DNA of 35,316 bases from Bacteroidales bacterium UBA4788 (GTDB lineage Bacteria; Bacteroidota; Bacteroidia; Bacteroidales; VadinHA17), in NCBI GenBank assembly GCA_002402965.1, contig DHGW01000012.1:1-35316 (forward strand), read 5' to 3'. The notes under the pieces are model-generated. The model saw only the letters and a program-made list of their open reading frames with translations. It had not been told where the DNA came from and ran no database searches. Shown here in pieces: positions 15,177-24,419 of this stretch. The translations under genes and the position numbers were made by a program. Positions within the stretch are counted from its first letter, which is position 1. Each line of letters starts with the position of its first letter.

Positions 15177-17579
15177 TTATTTAACCGAAATATAACGCCT
15201 GCGTCTCAGCAGATTATAGGCCACTCCGGCGAGGATAATGATGATCACCGGCACCACCGTGTTCACCATCTGCCAAACTCTCTTTTCCTTTTTTATCCTT
15301 GCCTGATCCAGCAGTCTAGGCTTCAGTTCTCTTGAGCGCATCTCTATGAGGCCGTTGTCATTGACGAGGTAATTGATGCAGTTCACCAGAAAGTCCTTGT
15401 TGCCGAATGTTTGCATGGTATACCTGTCGAGTCCGAGTGTGAGCGGTTCGGGGTTACCCCCCGACCATGACACCTCGTTCCTGATGATGTCCCCGTCGGC
15501 AATCACAATCATCCTGGTGGATTTACTCTCAGTTACAGTTTCCAGTCCCGGTTCACCCATGATGCTTCCCACCATCCTGTTGACGAAGGCGGACCTGAAA
15601 ATTCCTTCCAGCAGCACCGCCACCGGCAGCGGGCCGGCATTGAACATCTCATCAGGCACCGTTTCAGCAGTCTCCTCAAGGGAGATCAGCATCGGAGGCA
15701 TGACTGTCCGTGCCTCCGGCGAAGTGGTTAGAAGGATGATTTTCTTCACGCCCGTATCACGGCCTACGGTATCAACCGTACCGGCAAACTCAGCTTTAAC
15801 CCTGTTCAGGTTCCGTGTGATTGGATGACCCTGCGACGGTCGAAGCAGCGGGTAATATACCCAGGGTGTTGGCACGTACTGCGCCTCGCCGCCCGGATTG
15901 GAGACCTTCAGGGGAATCAGCATGCAGTCGGCGTCCTGTACAATAACAGGATTGATCCTTGCACCGTACCGGAAGAGCATGTCACTTATTGTGAGAGGCT
16001 CATAAAGGGCAACTGTTGCCCCTGCAGCCAGACTGTCAGCATTCACCCTCACCTCCTCGGCCAGCCACAGCACCCGTCCGCCGTTCATAATGTACTGGTC
16101 AATGATGAACTTATCCTTCTCATCTATCTCCTTACGGGGAGCTGCAATGATAATGGCCGCATACCGGTCAATTATCCCTCTCCTTCCTCCTATCACGCCC
16201 CTGTCAATATTATAGAACTTTGCCAGTTCCAGGGTAAGATCGGCTACCTGAATCTCATCAAGCTCTCCATGACCTTCGAGGAAGGCTACAGTGTGAACCG
16301 TGTCAGCTGTTGCGGTGGCGATTGCCTGGATGATTTCATATTCAAGACCCTCAGTTGAGTGAAGCAGGTTTGTCTCGGGAGGCAGAGTCGGGTTGTTCCT
16401 CAGGAAATTGACAGGTATTACCGTCTCCCCGGACGTGACGGTAAGTGAGGGAAATATCATCTTCTGTGTTCTGCCTCCTTCGCCGTCAGATGCCATGACA
16501 TTGACCGGGTTCAGTCCTCGACTTATCAGATCACTGTGGAAACGGTCGCGTTCAGCCCTGTCAGGCGATTTCGACGGGTTGATGAAATCATATTTGATCT
16601 TTCTTCCAGAGGTAATGCGAAACTCATCCAGGTATTGCTCCGCGGTGCGTTTGAGTTTCCTGAATGCGATGGGCAGTTCTCCATCAAGGTATACATCCAC
16701 CTTTACATCCTTGTTGAGTTCCTTAAGTATCTTTTTGGTAGGCTCTGCCAGCGTGAAACGCCTGTCTTCCGTAAGATCGACACGGATATGGATCAGTGAC
16801 AGCAGTATGCAGGTGATGCCAATGGCAGCAACAATGAGAAGCGGTTTGCCCGCTTTGCTTCGGCGGAGGGTGATCCTTGCTGCCTCGCAGAAGAGGACCG
16901 TGACGAATATGAAGTAAGCGATGTCGCGTATGTCAAGTACTCCCCGGCTTATTGACCTGTAGTGCTCATTGATGCCAATTGCAGAGATCTCCTCTCCTGT
17001 TGCCGACAGGCCGGGAAGAAGGGCCAGCGAGTCAAAGCCCCTGAACATTATAAATGAGAGTACGGCAGCAATGAGGAATGATATTACCTGGTTTGAGGTA
17101 AGTGATGAGGCGAAGAGGCCTATGGCCGAATAAACTGCGGCAAGCATCAGCAATCCTATGAAGGACCCGGCAGCTCCTCCCCTGTCGAGGTTGCCGGGTG
17201 TTTCACCCAGAACCCATACCGAGATGACAAAGACAATGCAGGGGAGCAGGGCCAGCAGCACCAGGAATAGCGATGCGAGAAACTTGCCGTAGATCACTGC
17301 ACCGTCAGTCACGGGGCGTGACCAGAGCAGTTCAATCGTTCCGGCCTTCCGCTCTTCCGAAAAGAGTCTCATGGTGATTGCAGGGACAAGGAAGAGGAAT
17401 AACCAGGGGGAGAGTACAAAGAGCGGATCGAGTCCTGCATAGCCACTGTCGAGCAGATTCCACTGACCGGGCATGATCCACATAATCAGGCTGTTGGCCA
17501 GTAAAAATACTATCATGACGACGTAACCCGTCAGGGAACTGAAAAAACCTGCTACCTCTTTTCTGAAGAGAGTGAACAT
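15177..17579 (-). CDS. Fused GldF-GldG ABC transporter protein
   Basis: An 800-residue protein joining two partners that are separate genes in classical gliding bacteria. Residues 1-240 are an ABC-2 permease like GldF (MFTLFRKEVAGFFSSLTGYVV, SEERKAGTIELLWSRPVTD, about six membrane helices). From about 245 on, a membrane helix and RVDLTEDRRFTLAEPTKKIL begin the GldG part, an ABC-associated periplasmic domain of about 500 residues, ending in a helix with the basic tail RRRRYISVK. In Flavobacterium the GldA ATPase with GldF and GldG is required for gliding, but homologues occur widely in non-gliding Bacteroidetes. No ATPase partner is next to it. I chose the Met at 17579; the upstream in-frame Met at 17654 would overlap the SpoIID-like gene. 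Confidence 0.87.
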   Translation of the reverse strand: MFTLFRKEVAGFFSSLTGYVVMIVFLLANSLIMWIMPGQWNLLDSGYAGLDPLFVLSPWLFLFLVPAITMRLFSEERKAGTIELLWSRPVTDGAVIYGKFLASLFLVLLALLPCIVFVISVWVLGETPGNLDRGGAAGSFIGLLMLAAVYSAIGLFASSLTSNQVISFLIAAVLSFIMFRGFDSLALLPGLSATGEEISAIGINEHYRSISRGVLDIRDIAYFIFVTVLFCEAARITLRRSKAGKPLLIVAAIGITCILLSLIHIRVDLTEDRRFTLAEPTKKILKELNKDVKVDVYLDGELPIAFRKLKRTAEQYLDEFRITSGRKIKYDFINPSKSPDRAERDRFHSDLISRGLNPVNVMASDGEGGRTQKMIFPSLTVTSGETVIPVNFLRNNPTLPPETNLLHSTEGLEYEIIQAIATATADTVHTVAFLEGHGELDEIQVADLTLELAKFYNIDRGVIGGRRGIIDRYAAIIIAAPRKEIDEKDKFIIDQYIMNGGRVLWLAEEVRVNADSLAAGATVALYEPLTISDMLFRYGARINPVIVQDADCMLIPLKVSNPGGEAQYVPTPWVYYPLLRPSQGHPITRNLNRVKAEFAGTVDTVGRDTGVKKIILLTTSPEARTVMPPMLISLEETAETVPDEMFNAGPLPVAVLLEGIFRSAFVNRMVGSIMGEPGLETVTESKSTRMIVIADGDIIRNEVSWSGGNPEPLTLGLDRYTMQTFGNKDFLVNCINYLVNDNGLIEMRSRELKPRLLDQARIKKEKRVWQMVNTVVPVIIIILAGVAYNLLRRRRYISVK

Positions 17580-17613
17580 AACTTCAAGTTTGTTGTAAAA
17601 ATATCCAATTCTT

Positions 17614-18768
17614 TCATGGTCTCGCGGGCTTCCTTGCATTTTTGATGTCAACAAGCAGGGTTCCCGGATAATAGAACCCGGTTATCCTGTCATAGGTCAT
17701 CTTCTTTTCGGCCATATGTTTTGCCCCGTCCTGGCAGAGGCCCACACCGTGCCCGTATCCCCTGCCGCTGACGGCTATGCTGTCGCCTGCAGGCGTGAGA
17801 GTAAAGAAAGCTGACCGTAGCCCGAAGCGGATCCTAATCTCCTCGCTGGTGACGGTTCTTCCCTGTGCAGTACGCCTTATTATTCTGCCCCGGCCGGTCA
17901 CCTGGCCTGCATAGAGTCCCCCCTCGTCTCCCGGAGTTATACCCTTTGATCTGAGGAAGTTGTTCCACTCTTCACGTGAGATGTTCCTTTTCCAGACTGA
18001 TGACTCGGAGTAGCTGCACCACGGGTCTTTCACGCTTACAAGGTACGGATAACCTGCCAGCCAGACGTCAGCCGAGGATGCCGTCTCCCCTCCGCAGTTT
18101 CCGTGAAATGCCGCCTCAATGAGCAGGCTGTCGCGGTCTGTGATTACCTTCCCGGCAGTAGACCGGCATGCATTCACTATCACACTGTCATTCACCACGC
18201 CCGGGTAGACCTGGCAGTGAATATCGTCGCACAGGTTGTACCCGTCGAGCTCATGCCGGTCAATATTCCTGTAAATATATGTACGGGCCACCACCGCCTG
18301 GGCTTTGAAATAGTCTGAAGGGCCAAATTTGCCGGCCTCGGCTCGCACAACGCCCGGTAGACAGTTCTCCACCGTGGTGATGTTCAGGATTTGCAGCGAG
18401 CCCGGGAAGGGTTTAATCTTAAGTGTTCCTTCCAGGATTTTCTGAGGCTCTTCACTGCCCGGAGCGGAAAGGGAAAAGAGAGCGCCGGCAGCAGCAGGGG
18501 TGAAGGTGAGCGAGTCGGCAGCCCCGCTGGTACCCGAGAGGGTTCTGTAAATCAGTCTTTCGTGATGCATGCTGACAGCCATGATATCACCGGGATTGAG
18601 CCGCACCTCTCCAGCCACACCGTCGCGAAGCAGGAATGATCCCCTGTCAGCGGTAAAGAAGAGCGATACTGGCCTCGTGCGGGCAAAGATGCGGATGGAT
18701 ATCTGTGAAAAACCGGCCATGGCCGGAAGCAGGAACAGAATGATTAGCAGTGCTCTTCTCTTCATCAT
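17614..18768 (-). CDS. SpoIID/LytB-domain exported protein
   Basis: This 384-residue protein has a signal peptide (about residues 1-22, ending AGFSQ) and a SpoIID domain. Visible motifs are VENCLPGVVRAEAGKFGPSDYFKAQAVVARTY, CDDIHCQVYPG, FHGNCGGETASSADVW, and the C-terminal GRGYGHGVGLCQDGA. SpoIID-family members are lytic transglycosylases or amidase enhancers acting on peptidoglycan. Outside spore formers they remodel or recycle cell wall, which fits the envelope neighbours. Its start overlaps the lpxB stop by 4 nt and gldFG follows after 34 nt, so lpxB, this gene and gldFG probably form one transcript. Confidence 0.9.
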   Translation of the reverse strand: MMKRRALLIILFLLPAMAGFSQISIRIFARTRPVSLFFTADRGSFLLRDGVAGEVRLNPGDIMAVSMHHERLIYRTLSGTSGAADSLTFTPAAAGALFSLSAPGSEEPQKILEGTLKIKPFPGSLQILNITTVENCLPGVVRAEAGKFGPSDYFKAQAVVARTYIYRNIDRHELDGYNLCDDIHCQVYPGVVNDSVIVNACRSTAGKVITDRDSLLIEAAFHGNCGGETASSADVWLAGYPYLVSVKDPWCSYSESSVWKRNISREEWNNFLRSKGITPGDEGGLYAGQVTGRGRIIRRTAQGRTVTSEEIRIRFGLRSAFFTLTPAGDSIAVSGRGYGHGVGLCQDGAKHMAEKKMTYDRITGFYYPGTLLVDIKNARKPARP

Positions 18769-19895
18769 TCGCCTTTTTGATTAAGGTTACTGACCATATC
18801 TGCCGCCACTCTCTCCGATGCTCCTCCACCTTCCAGTATTTCTCTCAACTCCATGTAATCCTTCTTCATCAGCTCATGCCTGTAACCGGTTAAGAGGATA
18901 TCAGACAGCTCCTGGTGAAGTATTTCAGGGCTGAGGTCTCCCTGGATCAGCTCCCTGACAACCTCCCTGTCCATTATCAGGTTTACAAGCGATATGAACC
19001 TCACCTTGATAGCCCGTTTTGCAAGGGTATAGGTGAGCGGGCTGGTGCTGTAACAAACCACCTGTGGCACATCAAAAAGGGCAGCTTCCAGGGTGGCCGT
19101 GCCCGATGTCACCAGCGCTGCCTCGGCCACGGCCAGAAGGTCATAGGTCCTGCCGCTGATTATCTTTACCGGATATCCTGACGTGCTCTTTTCGTAAAGT
19201 TCTGCCGGCAGGTGATCCATTGCTGCCACCACGAACTGGTAATCCGGAAATGCCGGTGACGCAGCAGCCATCAAAGGAAGTATCCTGCTAACCTCCTGTT
19301 GCCTGCTGCCTGAAAGCAGTGCTATTACCGGCCGGCTGTCGAGACCAAGTGAGGCCTTAAAGGCTTCGTGACCGGGGGCCCTGTTGCGCCATTCCTCCAC
19401 GTGATCAATCAGTGGATTGCCGAGGTAAACGGCAAGGTATTCATGACGCCTGTAAAAATCCTTTTCAAACGGGAAGATTATATAAAGCCTGTCGACGTAC
19501 TGCTTTATCTTCTTGACCCTTCCCTCGCGCCATGCCCAGAATTTGGGCGAGATGTAATAGAACACCCTGGTGCCCGACTCCTTTGCAAAGCGTGCCATCC
19601 GCAGGTTGAAGCCCGGGTAATCGATCAGTATCACCACATCAGGCTTCATCTCTGTTATCTGGCGGCGGCACTCGGCGAAGTTGGCCTTTACCCTGCGGAT
19701 GTTGACAAGCACCTCCCATACACCCATGAAGGCTGTCTCGCGGTAGTGCTTCAGGAGCCGGGCTCCCGCCTCCCTCATCAGCTCTCCTCCCCAGCAGGCA
19801 ATATCAGCAGCCGGGTCAGCCATGCGCAGGTTCTTCACGAGATTGGAACCGTGAAGATCTCCGGATGGCTCGCCCGCTATTATAAAGTACCTCAT
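18765..19895 (-). CDS. lpxB: Lipid-A-disaccharide synthase
   Basis: LpxB is the GT19 glycosyltransferase that joins UDP-2,3-diacylglucosamine and lipid X into the lipid A disaccharide, at the inner face of the cytoplasmic membrane. The 376-residue protein opens with RYFIIAGEPSGDLHGSNLVKNL, the LpxB signature. It continues with ADIACWGGELMREAGARLL, VILIDYPGFNLRMARF, YYISPKFWAWREGRVKKIK, the nucleotide-binding ALLSGSRQQEVSRILP and a SGTATLEAALFDVPQVVCY donor-site motif. Length is normal. This is direct evidence for a lipopolysaccharide-type outer membrane. It lies 1 nt downstream of the small membrane protein and overlaps the SpoIID-like gene. Confidence 0.97.
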   Translation of the reverse strand: MRYFIIAGEPSGDLHGSNLVKNLRMADPAADIACWGGELMREAGARLLKHYRETAFMGVWEVLVNIRRVKANFAECRRQITEMKPDVVILIDYPGFNLRMARFAKESGTRVFYYISPKFWAWREGRVKKIKQYVDRLYIIFPFEKDFYRRHEYLAVYLGNPLIDHVEEWRNRAPGHEAFKASLGLDSRPVIALLSGSRQQEVSRILPLMAAASPAFPDYQFVVAAMDHLPAELYEKSTSGYPVKIISGRTYDLLAVAEAALVTSGTATLEAALFDVPQVVCYSTSPLTYTLAKRAIKVRFISLVNLIMDREVVRELIQGDLSPEILHQELSDILLTGYRHELMKKDYMELREILEGGGASERVAADMVSNLNQKGE

Positions 19896-19896
19896 C

Positions 19897-20193
19897 CTAG
19901 AACAGCTTTATTCCGAATACTGCAAAGGCCCAGAGAATGGTAATCCCGAGGACTCCCTTGGAAGCCCTGAGCATGTCGAGGCGGTTGAAGACAAGAAAGA
20001 TGATAATATTGGCGAAGACGGATACACTCATAATCTCTGAAATATTCCCGGCGCCCTCCACCTTTCTGAAATACTCAGCCAGTGAGAGGCCATGATTTGT
20101 CATAAGGAAAAAGATCAGGAAGGCGATCAGCGGGACCACAATTCCTGCCACTACTCCCGAAAGTGCATTATTGAACTTTTGCCTGAACCGCAT
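19897..20193 (-). CDS. Small membrane protein between surE and lpxB
   Basis: A roughly 98-residue protein with three likely membrane helices: GVVAGIVVPLIAFLIFFLM, a segment around SVSVFANIIIFLVF, and GVLGITILWAFAVFGIKLF. The N-terminus is basic (MRFRQKF). I chose the ATG at 20193, one base after the surE stop; an upstream ATG at 20217 would overlap surE by 23 nt. I do not recognise the family. Its fixed place between surE and lpxB, with no spacing on either side, implies co-expression and perhaps an envelope role, but that is inference. Confidence 0.75.
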   Translation of the reverse strand: MRFRQKFNNALSGVVAGIVVPLIAFLIFFLMTNHGLSLAEYFRKVEGAGNISEIMSVSVFANIIIFLVFNRLDMLRASKGVLGITILWAFAVFGIKLF

Positions 20194-20194
20194 G

Positions 20195-20971
20195 TCAGAG
20201 TCTGGATTTGAGTGCATTCATAAATCCGTAGGCTGTCATGTCAGTGGTTACCGGCACCACTGACACATATCCGTTCTGAATGGCCCAGTCGTCAGTGTCG
20301 GATGCCTCCGGTTCGTGGTTGATGAAATTGCCTGTCAGCCAGTAATAGGTCTTTCCGGCAGGGTCTTTTCTCTTCTCGAACTCCTCCTGCCAGTTTCCGG
20401 AAGCCTGGCGTGTCACAACCATTCCCTTAATCTGTGAAGCCGGCAAAGCCGGGAAGTTGACATTCAGGCAGATGCCCGTTGGCAGGGGCTCGCGAAGAAG
20501 CATTGTGCTGATCCTGCGGATATACTCTTCGCACCCTGAAAAGTCGGCCGAGGATGAGTAGCTGTTCAGCGAAAATCCAACAGAGGTTATGTTGTAGAGG
20601 CAACCTTCGAGGGCTGCGGCCATCGTCCCTGAATAGAGTATGCTGGCAGAGGCATTGGAGCCGTGATTGATGCCTGAGGCTATCAGGTCGGGCATGCGCT
20701 CCAGGAGCTGGTTGACAGCCAGTTTGATTCCATCAGCCGGTGTGCCGCTGCAGGCATAGATCCGTTTCCGGTCGTCCTCATCGATTAGTTTGACCCTCAG
20801 TGGCTGTTTGACAGTAAGGGCCTGGGACATGGCGCTGCGGCTCTCAGTGGCCGAGATAACCACCAGCTTGCCGAAATCTTCCATGATCCTGATGAGCGTC
20901 TTTAGGCCTCCCGCATAGAGGCCGTCATCATTGGTAATGAGTATCAGTTTATCGTTCGCTTCTAATTTCAT
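20195..20971 (-). CDS. surE: 5'/3'-nucleotidase SurE
   Basis: SurE dephosphorylates nucleoside monophosphates, and in some bacteria short polyphosphate, using a divalent metal. The 258-residue protein has the family motifs: LITNDDGLYAGGL (metal Asp pair), ATESRSAMSQALT (metal Ser), YACSGTPADGIK and IASGINHGSNASASILYSGTMAAALEG (metal Asn). Family members more often have GTPADC; Cys is Gly here. Length is normal. A perfect -7 box lies 20 nt upstream of the start on the minus strand, so surE probably heads the minus-strand run that continues into lpxB. Confidence 0.96.
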   Translation of the reverse strand: MKLEANDKLILITNDDGLYAGGLKTLIRIMEDFGKLVVISATESRSAMSQALTVKQPLRVKLIDEDDRKRIYACSGTPADGIKLAVNQLLERMPDLIASGINHGSNASASILYSGTMAAALEGCLYNITSVGFSLNSYSSSADFSGCEEYIRRISTMLLREPLPTGICLNVNFPALPASQIKGMVVTRQASGNWQEEFEKRKDPAGKTYYWLTGNFINHEPEASDTDDWAIQNGYVSVVPVTTDMTAYGFMNALKSRL

Positions 20972-20990
20972 CTGGATTTCTGTTGACCTG

Positions 20991-20998
20991 CAAATATA
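20991..20998 (-). promoter_or_regulatory. surE -7 element
   Basis: On the minus strand this reads TATATTTG, an exact TAnnTTTG match, ending 19 nt upstream of the surE ATG. No clear -33 TTG lies at the expected distance. The spacer to pheT (20972-21093) holds this and the divergent pheT promoter. Confidence 0.55.
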
Positions 20999-21031
20999 AT
21001 GATAATGCCGATGCTTTTAATAGCGGGCCTG

Positions 21032-21063
21032 TTGATGCCGCAAACCTTTTTTCCTTACTTTTG
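21032..21063 (+). promoter_or_regulatory. pheT promoter (TTG-N21-TACTTTTG)
   Basis: TTG at 21032-21034 and TACTTTTG at 21056-21063, 21 nt apart, fit the Bacteroidetes sigma consensus. The pheT ATG is 31 nt further on. It lies about 40-60 nt from the divergent surE box. Confidence 0.6.
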
Positions 21064-21093
21064 CATGTTAAAAAAAATGATAAAAGTACCGCG

Positions 21094-23544
21094 ATGAAGA
21101 TTTCTTATAACTGGCTCAGGGAATATCTTGATTTCAATGCGGGTCCCGAGGAGCTATCTTCTGTTCTGACCTCTCTCGGACTTGAGGTGGAGGGAATGGA
21201 AGAGTGGGTCTCCGTCAGGGGAGGCATGAAGGGTATTGTTGTGGGGAAAGTGCTCACGTGCGGGAGGCATCCTGATGCTGACAGGCTCAGTGTCACCACA
21301 GTAGACACGGGAGGGCCTGAACCGCTGCATATCGTCTGCGGGGCTCCCAATGTGGCTGCAGGGCAGCTGGTGGCCGTGGCCCAATCGGGCGCCATGATCT
21401 TGCACGGCAATGAGCTGTTTGAGATCAAGCGGTCAAAGATACGCGGGCAGCTCTCCGAAGGGATGATCTGCGCCGAGGATGAGTTGGGTATCGGCACTGA
21501 TCATGAAGGAATCATTGTACTAGACAGCAGCGCAAGGATTGGCATGCCTGCCGCCGACTACTTCGGGGTGACAACCGACACGGTTTATGAGATAGGGCTG
21601 ACGCCGAATATGATCGACTGCAGCTCGCACTTCGGTGTGGCACGTGCACTTGCAGCATACTATAACCTGCAGAAACCCGTCAGGGCAAAGCTGCATGAGA
21701 TTACCGGGCTTAAGAAGGAGAGTGACAGTGGAGCCGTCAGCATCACCATCGAGGCACCGGAAGCATGCATACGCTACTCAGGTCTGACGATAAGGGGCAT
21801 CAGGGTGGGGCCTTCACCGGCATGGCTCCAGACAAGGCTCAGGGCGATAGGCCTCAACCCCATCAACAATGTTGTCGACATCACCAACTTTGTCCTCCAT
21901 GAGACGGGGCAGCCTCTTCATGCCTTTGACGTTGCTGCAATAAAAGGAGGCACTGTGCGTGTCATGCACCTGCCGGAAAAGACAAAATTTGTCACCCTTG
22001 ACGGTGTAGAACGCACCCTCTCCTCCACTGACCTGATGATATGCAACCAGGCGGAAGGCATGTGTATCGCCGGCGTCTTCGGCGGCCTGCGATCAGGTGT
22101 CACCGAAGCCACCACCGACCTGTTCCTCGAGAGCGCCACCTTCAGTCCGGTATCGGTACGCCGTACCTCGCGGAGGCATGACCTCCGTACTGACGCATCC
22201 TACCGTTTCGAGAGAGGCACCGACCCGGAGATGACCGTGTACGCCCTGAAGAGAGCCGCCATGCTGGTGAAAGAGCTTGCCGGTGGCGAAATCACCGGTG
22301 ATATTGTTGACGTATATCCCTCACCGGTGAGAAAAGCCATTGTGAAATACTCCATTGACCGCATGACGAGGCTGATCGGCAAGGAGATACCGGTGGAGAC
22401 GGTCAAGACCATCCTCTGGAGCCTTGACATTCATATCACCGGAGAAGAGCCCGGGATTCTGACCCTGGAGATTCCTTCCTACCGGGTTGATGTCACCCGT
22501 GAGGCCGACGTCACTGAAGAGGTGCTGAGGATCTACGGTTATGACAACATAAGCATCAGCAGCGAGATGCACTCGATGCTTTCACATACAGAAAGGCCTG
22601 ACCCTGAGAAGGTGTCCGCCAACATGGCAGAGATGCTCTCCGGCAACGGCTTTTCGGAGATCATGTGCAACTCTCTGTCCCCGGCAGCATGGTTTGAGAC
22701 CACAGGTGACTTTGACGTGAAGGCGATGGTCAGGCTTGCCAATCCACTAAGCAGCGATCTGAATGTCATGCGCATGTCACTCCTGCCCGGCATGCTTAAT
22801 ACTATCGCCTGGAACATCAACAGGCAAAACACCAATCTCAGGCTCTTTGAGCTGGGAAATACCTACGCCGGGAAAGAGGGGAAGGGTACACTTGAGATAA
22901 CTGACAACTTCGCGGAAAAGCAGATCCTGGCGCTGGGGCTGACCGGTAATATGAACGAGAAGCACTGGAATACGCCGGAGTTGCCGTCAGGATTTTTCCA
23001 TCTCAAAGGCTATGTCGAGATGGTGCTGTCACGCTTTGGCATCTCACGACGTGACCTGGCAGGTGCGGAGGAGAATCACAAATGGTTCGCCGAAGGCATA
23101 AAATACACCGCGGGAACCCTTGACGTGGCCACAATCGGAAAAGTCTCCAGGAAATACCTGGGAATGTTCGACATCAGGCAGGATGTCTTCTACGGCGAGA
23201 TTATCTGGGAGAACGTAATCAGGCTGATCAAGGCCCGGACCATCCGTTTCAGCGAACTCCCGAAATACCCGTGGGTACGCCGTGACCTGGCGTTGCTGCT
23301 CGACAAATCAGTAAGATTCAGCCAGATACGCGATCTGGCCTACAAAACTGAGAAAAACATTCTTCATGAGGTCGATCTCTTTGACCTCTACGAGAGTGAG
23401 TCTATCGGCAAGGATAAGAAGTCTTATGCAGTCAGCTTCATCCTGCGGGATGCGAGGCAGACTCTTACCGAAAAGAGTATCGAAAAGACCATGGGTGCCC
23501 TGGTAAAAGCCTTTGAGCGCGAATTCGGCGCCACGCTGAGATGA
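21094..23544 (+). CDS. pheT: Phenylalanine--tRNA ligase beta subunit
   Basis: PheT pairs with PheS to charge tRNA-Phe. The 816-residue protein begins MKISYNWLREYLDF, the standard PheT start. In order come the EMAP-II-like tRNA-binding domain (about residues 40-150, with VVGKVLTCGRHPDADRLSVTTVDTG), the B3/B4 editing region (NPINNVVDITNFVLHETGQPLHAFD), the B5 domain, the core (ESATFSPVSVRRTSRRHDLRTDASYRFERG) and the C-terminal FDX-ACB anticodon-binding domain (about 720-816). An in-frame extension to 20983 is rejected because the promoter lies within it. pheS is not in the window. Its stop overlaps the start of the prenyltransferase (ATGA). Confidence 0.97.
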   Translation: MKISYNWLREYLDFNAGPEELSSVLTSLGLEVEGMEEWVSVRGGMKGIVVGKVLTCGRHPDADRLSVTTVDTGGPEPLHIVCGAPNVAAGQLVAVAQSGAMILHGNELFEIKRSKIRGQLSEGMICAEDELGIGTDHEGIIVLDSSARIGMPAADYFGVTTDTVYEIGLTPNMIDCSSHFGVARALAAYYNLQKPVRAKLHEITGLKKESDSGAVSITIEAPEACIRYSGLTIRGIRVGPSPAWLQTRLRAIGLNPINNVVDITNFVLHETGQPLHAFDVAAIKGGTVRVMHLPEKTKFVTLDGVERTLSSTDLMICNQAEGMCIAGVFGGLRSGVTEATTDLFLESATFSPVSVRRTSRRHDLRTDASYRFERGTDPEMTVYALKRAAMLVKELAGGEITGDIVDVYPSPVRKAIVKYSIDRMTRLIGKEIPVETVKTILWSLDIHITGEEPGILTLEIPSYRVDVTREADVTEEVLRIYGYDNISISSEMHSMLSHTERPDPEKVSANMAEMLSGNGFSEIMCNSLSPAAWFETTGDFDVKAMVRLANPLSSDLNVMRMSLLPGMLNTIAWNINRQNTNLRLFELGNTYAGKEGKGTLEITDNFAEKQILALGLTGNMNEKHWNTPELPSGFFHLKGYVEMVLSRFGISRRDLAGAEENHKWFAEGIKYTAGTLDVATIGKVSRKYLGMFDIRQDVFYGEIIWENVIRLIKARTIRFSELPKYPWVRRDLALLLDKSVRFSQIRDLAYKTEKNILHEVDLFDLYESESIGKDKKSYAVSFILRDARQTLTEKSIEKTMGALVKAFEREFGATLR

Positions 23545-24419
23545 AAAAGCTGCTTGGAAGGACACATGATTATCTCTCGCTGGTCAGGTTCAGTCATACT
23601 GTCTTTGCGATGCCGTTTGCCCTTGCCGGGTACTTTATCGGGGCAACGGAGCCCGGTTACGGATTTTCACTGAGGACCTTTCTCCTTGTGCTGGCGTGCA
23701 TGGTCTTTGCCCGCAGTGCGGCTATGGGGTTCAACCGGTGGGCCGATGTGCGGTTTGACGCTCTAAATCACCGCACAGCGGTTCGCGAGATCCCCTCAGG
23801 GAAGATTTCGCGCCGCCAGGCGCTTACTTTCGTCATTGGCAGTTCACTCCTCTTTGTTATTGCTACAGCATTCCTGAACAGGCTGACTCTCATCCTCTCA
23901 CCCGTCGCCCTGCTGGTAGTCCTTGGCTACAGCTACACCAAGCGCTTCACCCCGCTCTGCCACCTGGTGCTGGGACTGGGGCTCAGCCTGGCGCCAATAG
24001 GAGCCTACATTGCCGTGACCGGCACATTTGCCATACTGCCGCTCATCTACTCGTTCATCGTCCTGACATGGGTCAGCGGTTTTGATATAATCTATTCACT
24101 TCAGGATGACCAGTTTGACCGTGAAACCGGACTCTATTCAATCCCTGCTGTAATGTCGCGCCGGAGAGCACTGGCCGTATCAATTGCACTGCACATGCTT
24201 TCAGTGGTGATGGTGGTGATTGCCGGATTTTCAGGCGGAGCCGGATGGATCTACTGGACCGGGGCAATAATCTTCGTCGTAATGCTGTTTTACCAGCACC
24301 TGATAGTGAAGCCAGACGATCTGAGCAGGGTCAACATGGCCTTCGGCACAACAAACGGCATCGCCGGCGTCATCTTCGGACTGGCTGTTGTTCTCGACCT
24401 GCTTATCCTTAAAACTTGA
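23541..24419 (+). CDS. UbiA-family prenyltransferase, probable MqnP
   Basis: This 292-residue integral membrane protein has eight or nine predicted helices and both Asp-rich motifs of the UbiA family: NRWADVRFD at 65-73 and DIIYSLQDDQFDRETG from 182. It transfers a polyprenyl chain to an aromatic acceptor. Bacteria that make menaquinone by the futalosine route use a member of this clade, MqnP, often annotated as 4-hydroxybenzoate octaprenyltransferase. Because mqnA is present in this window, MqnP is the better guess, but this is inferred from context. It is translationally coupled to pheT and its end overlaps the convergent DUF3078 gene by 11 nt. Confidence 0.85.
   Translation: MKKLLGRTHDYLSLVRFSHTVFAMPFALAGYFIGATEPGYGFSLRTFLLVLACMVFARSAAMGFNRWADVRFDALNHRTAVREIPSGKISRRQALTFVIGSSLLFVIATAFLNRLTLILSPVALLVVLGYSYTKRFTPLCHLVLGLGLSLAPIGAYIAVTGTFAILPLIYSFIVLTWVSGFDIIYSLQDDQFDRETGLYSIPAVMSRRRALAVSIALHMLSVVMVVIAGFSGGAGWIYWTGAIIFVVMLFYQHLIVKPDDLSRVNMAFGTTNGIAGVIFGLAVVLDLLILKT

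Noticed and set aside
15373..16917. Plus-strand open frames opposite gldFG
   Set aside because: Antisense shadows of the gldFG gene, with low-complexity Ser-rich translations and no family resemblance.
20983..21093. N-terminal extension of PheT
   Set aside because: It contains the promoter elements and precedes the universal MKISYNWL start.
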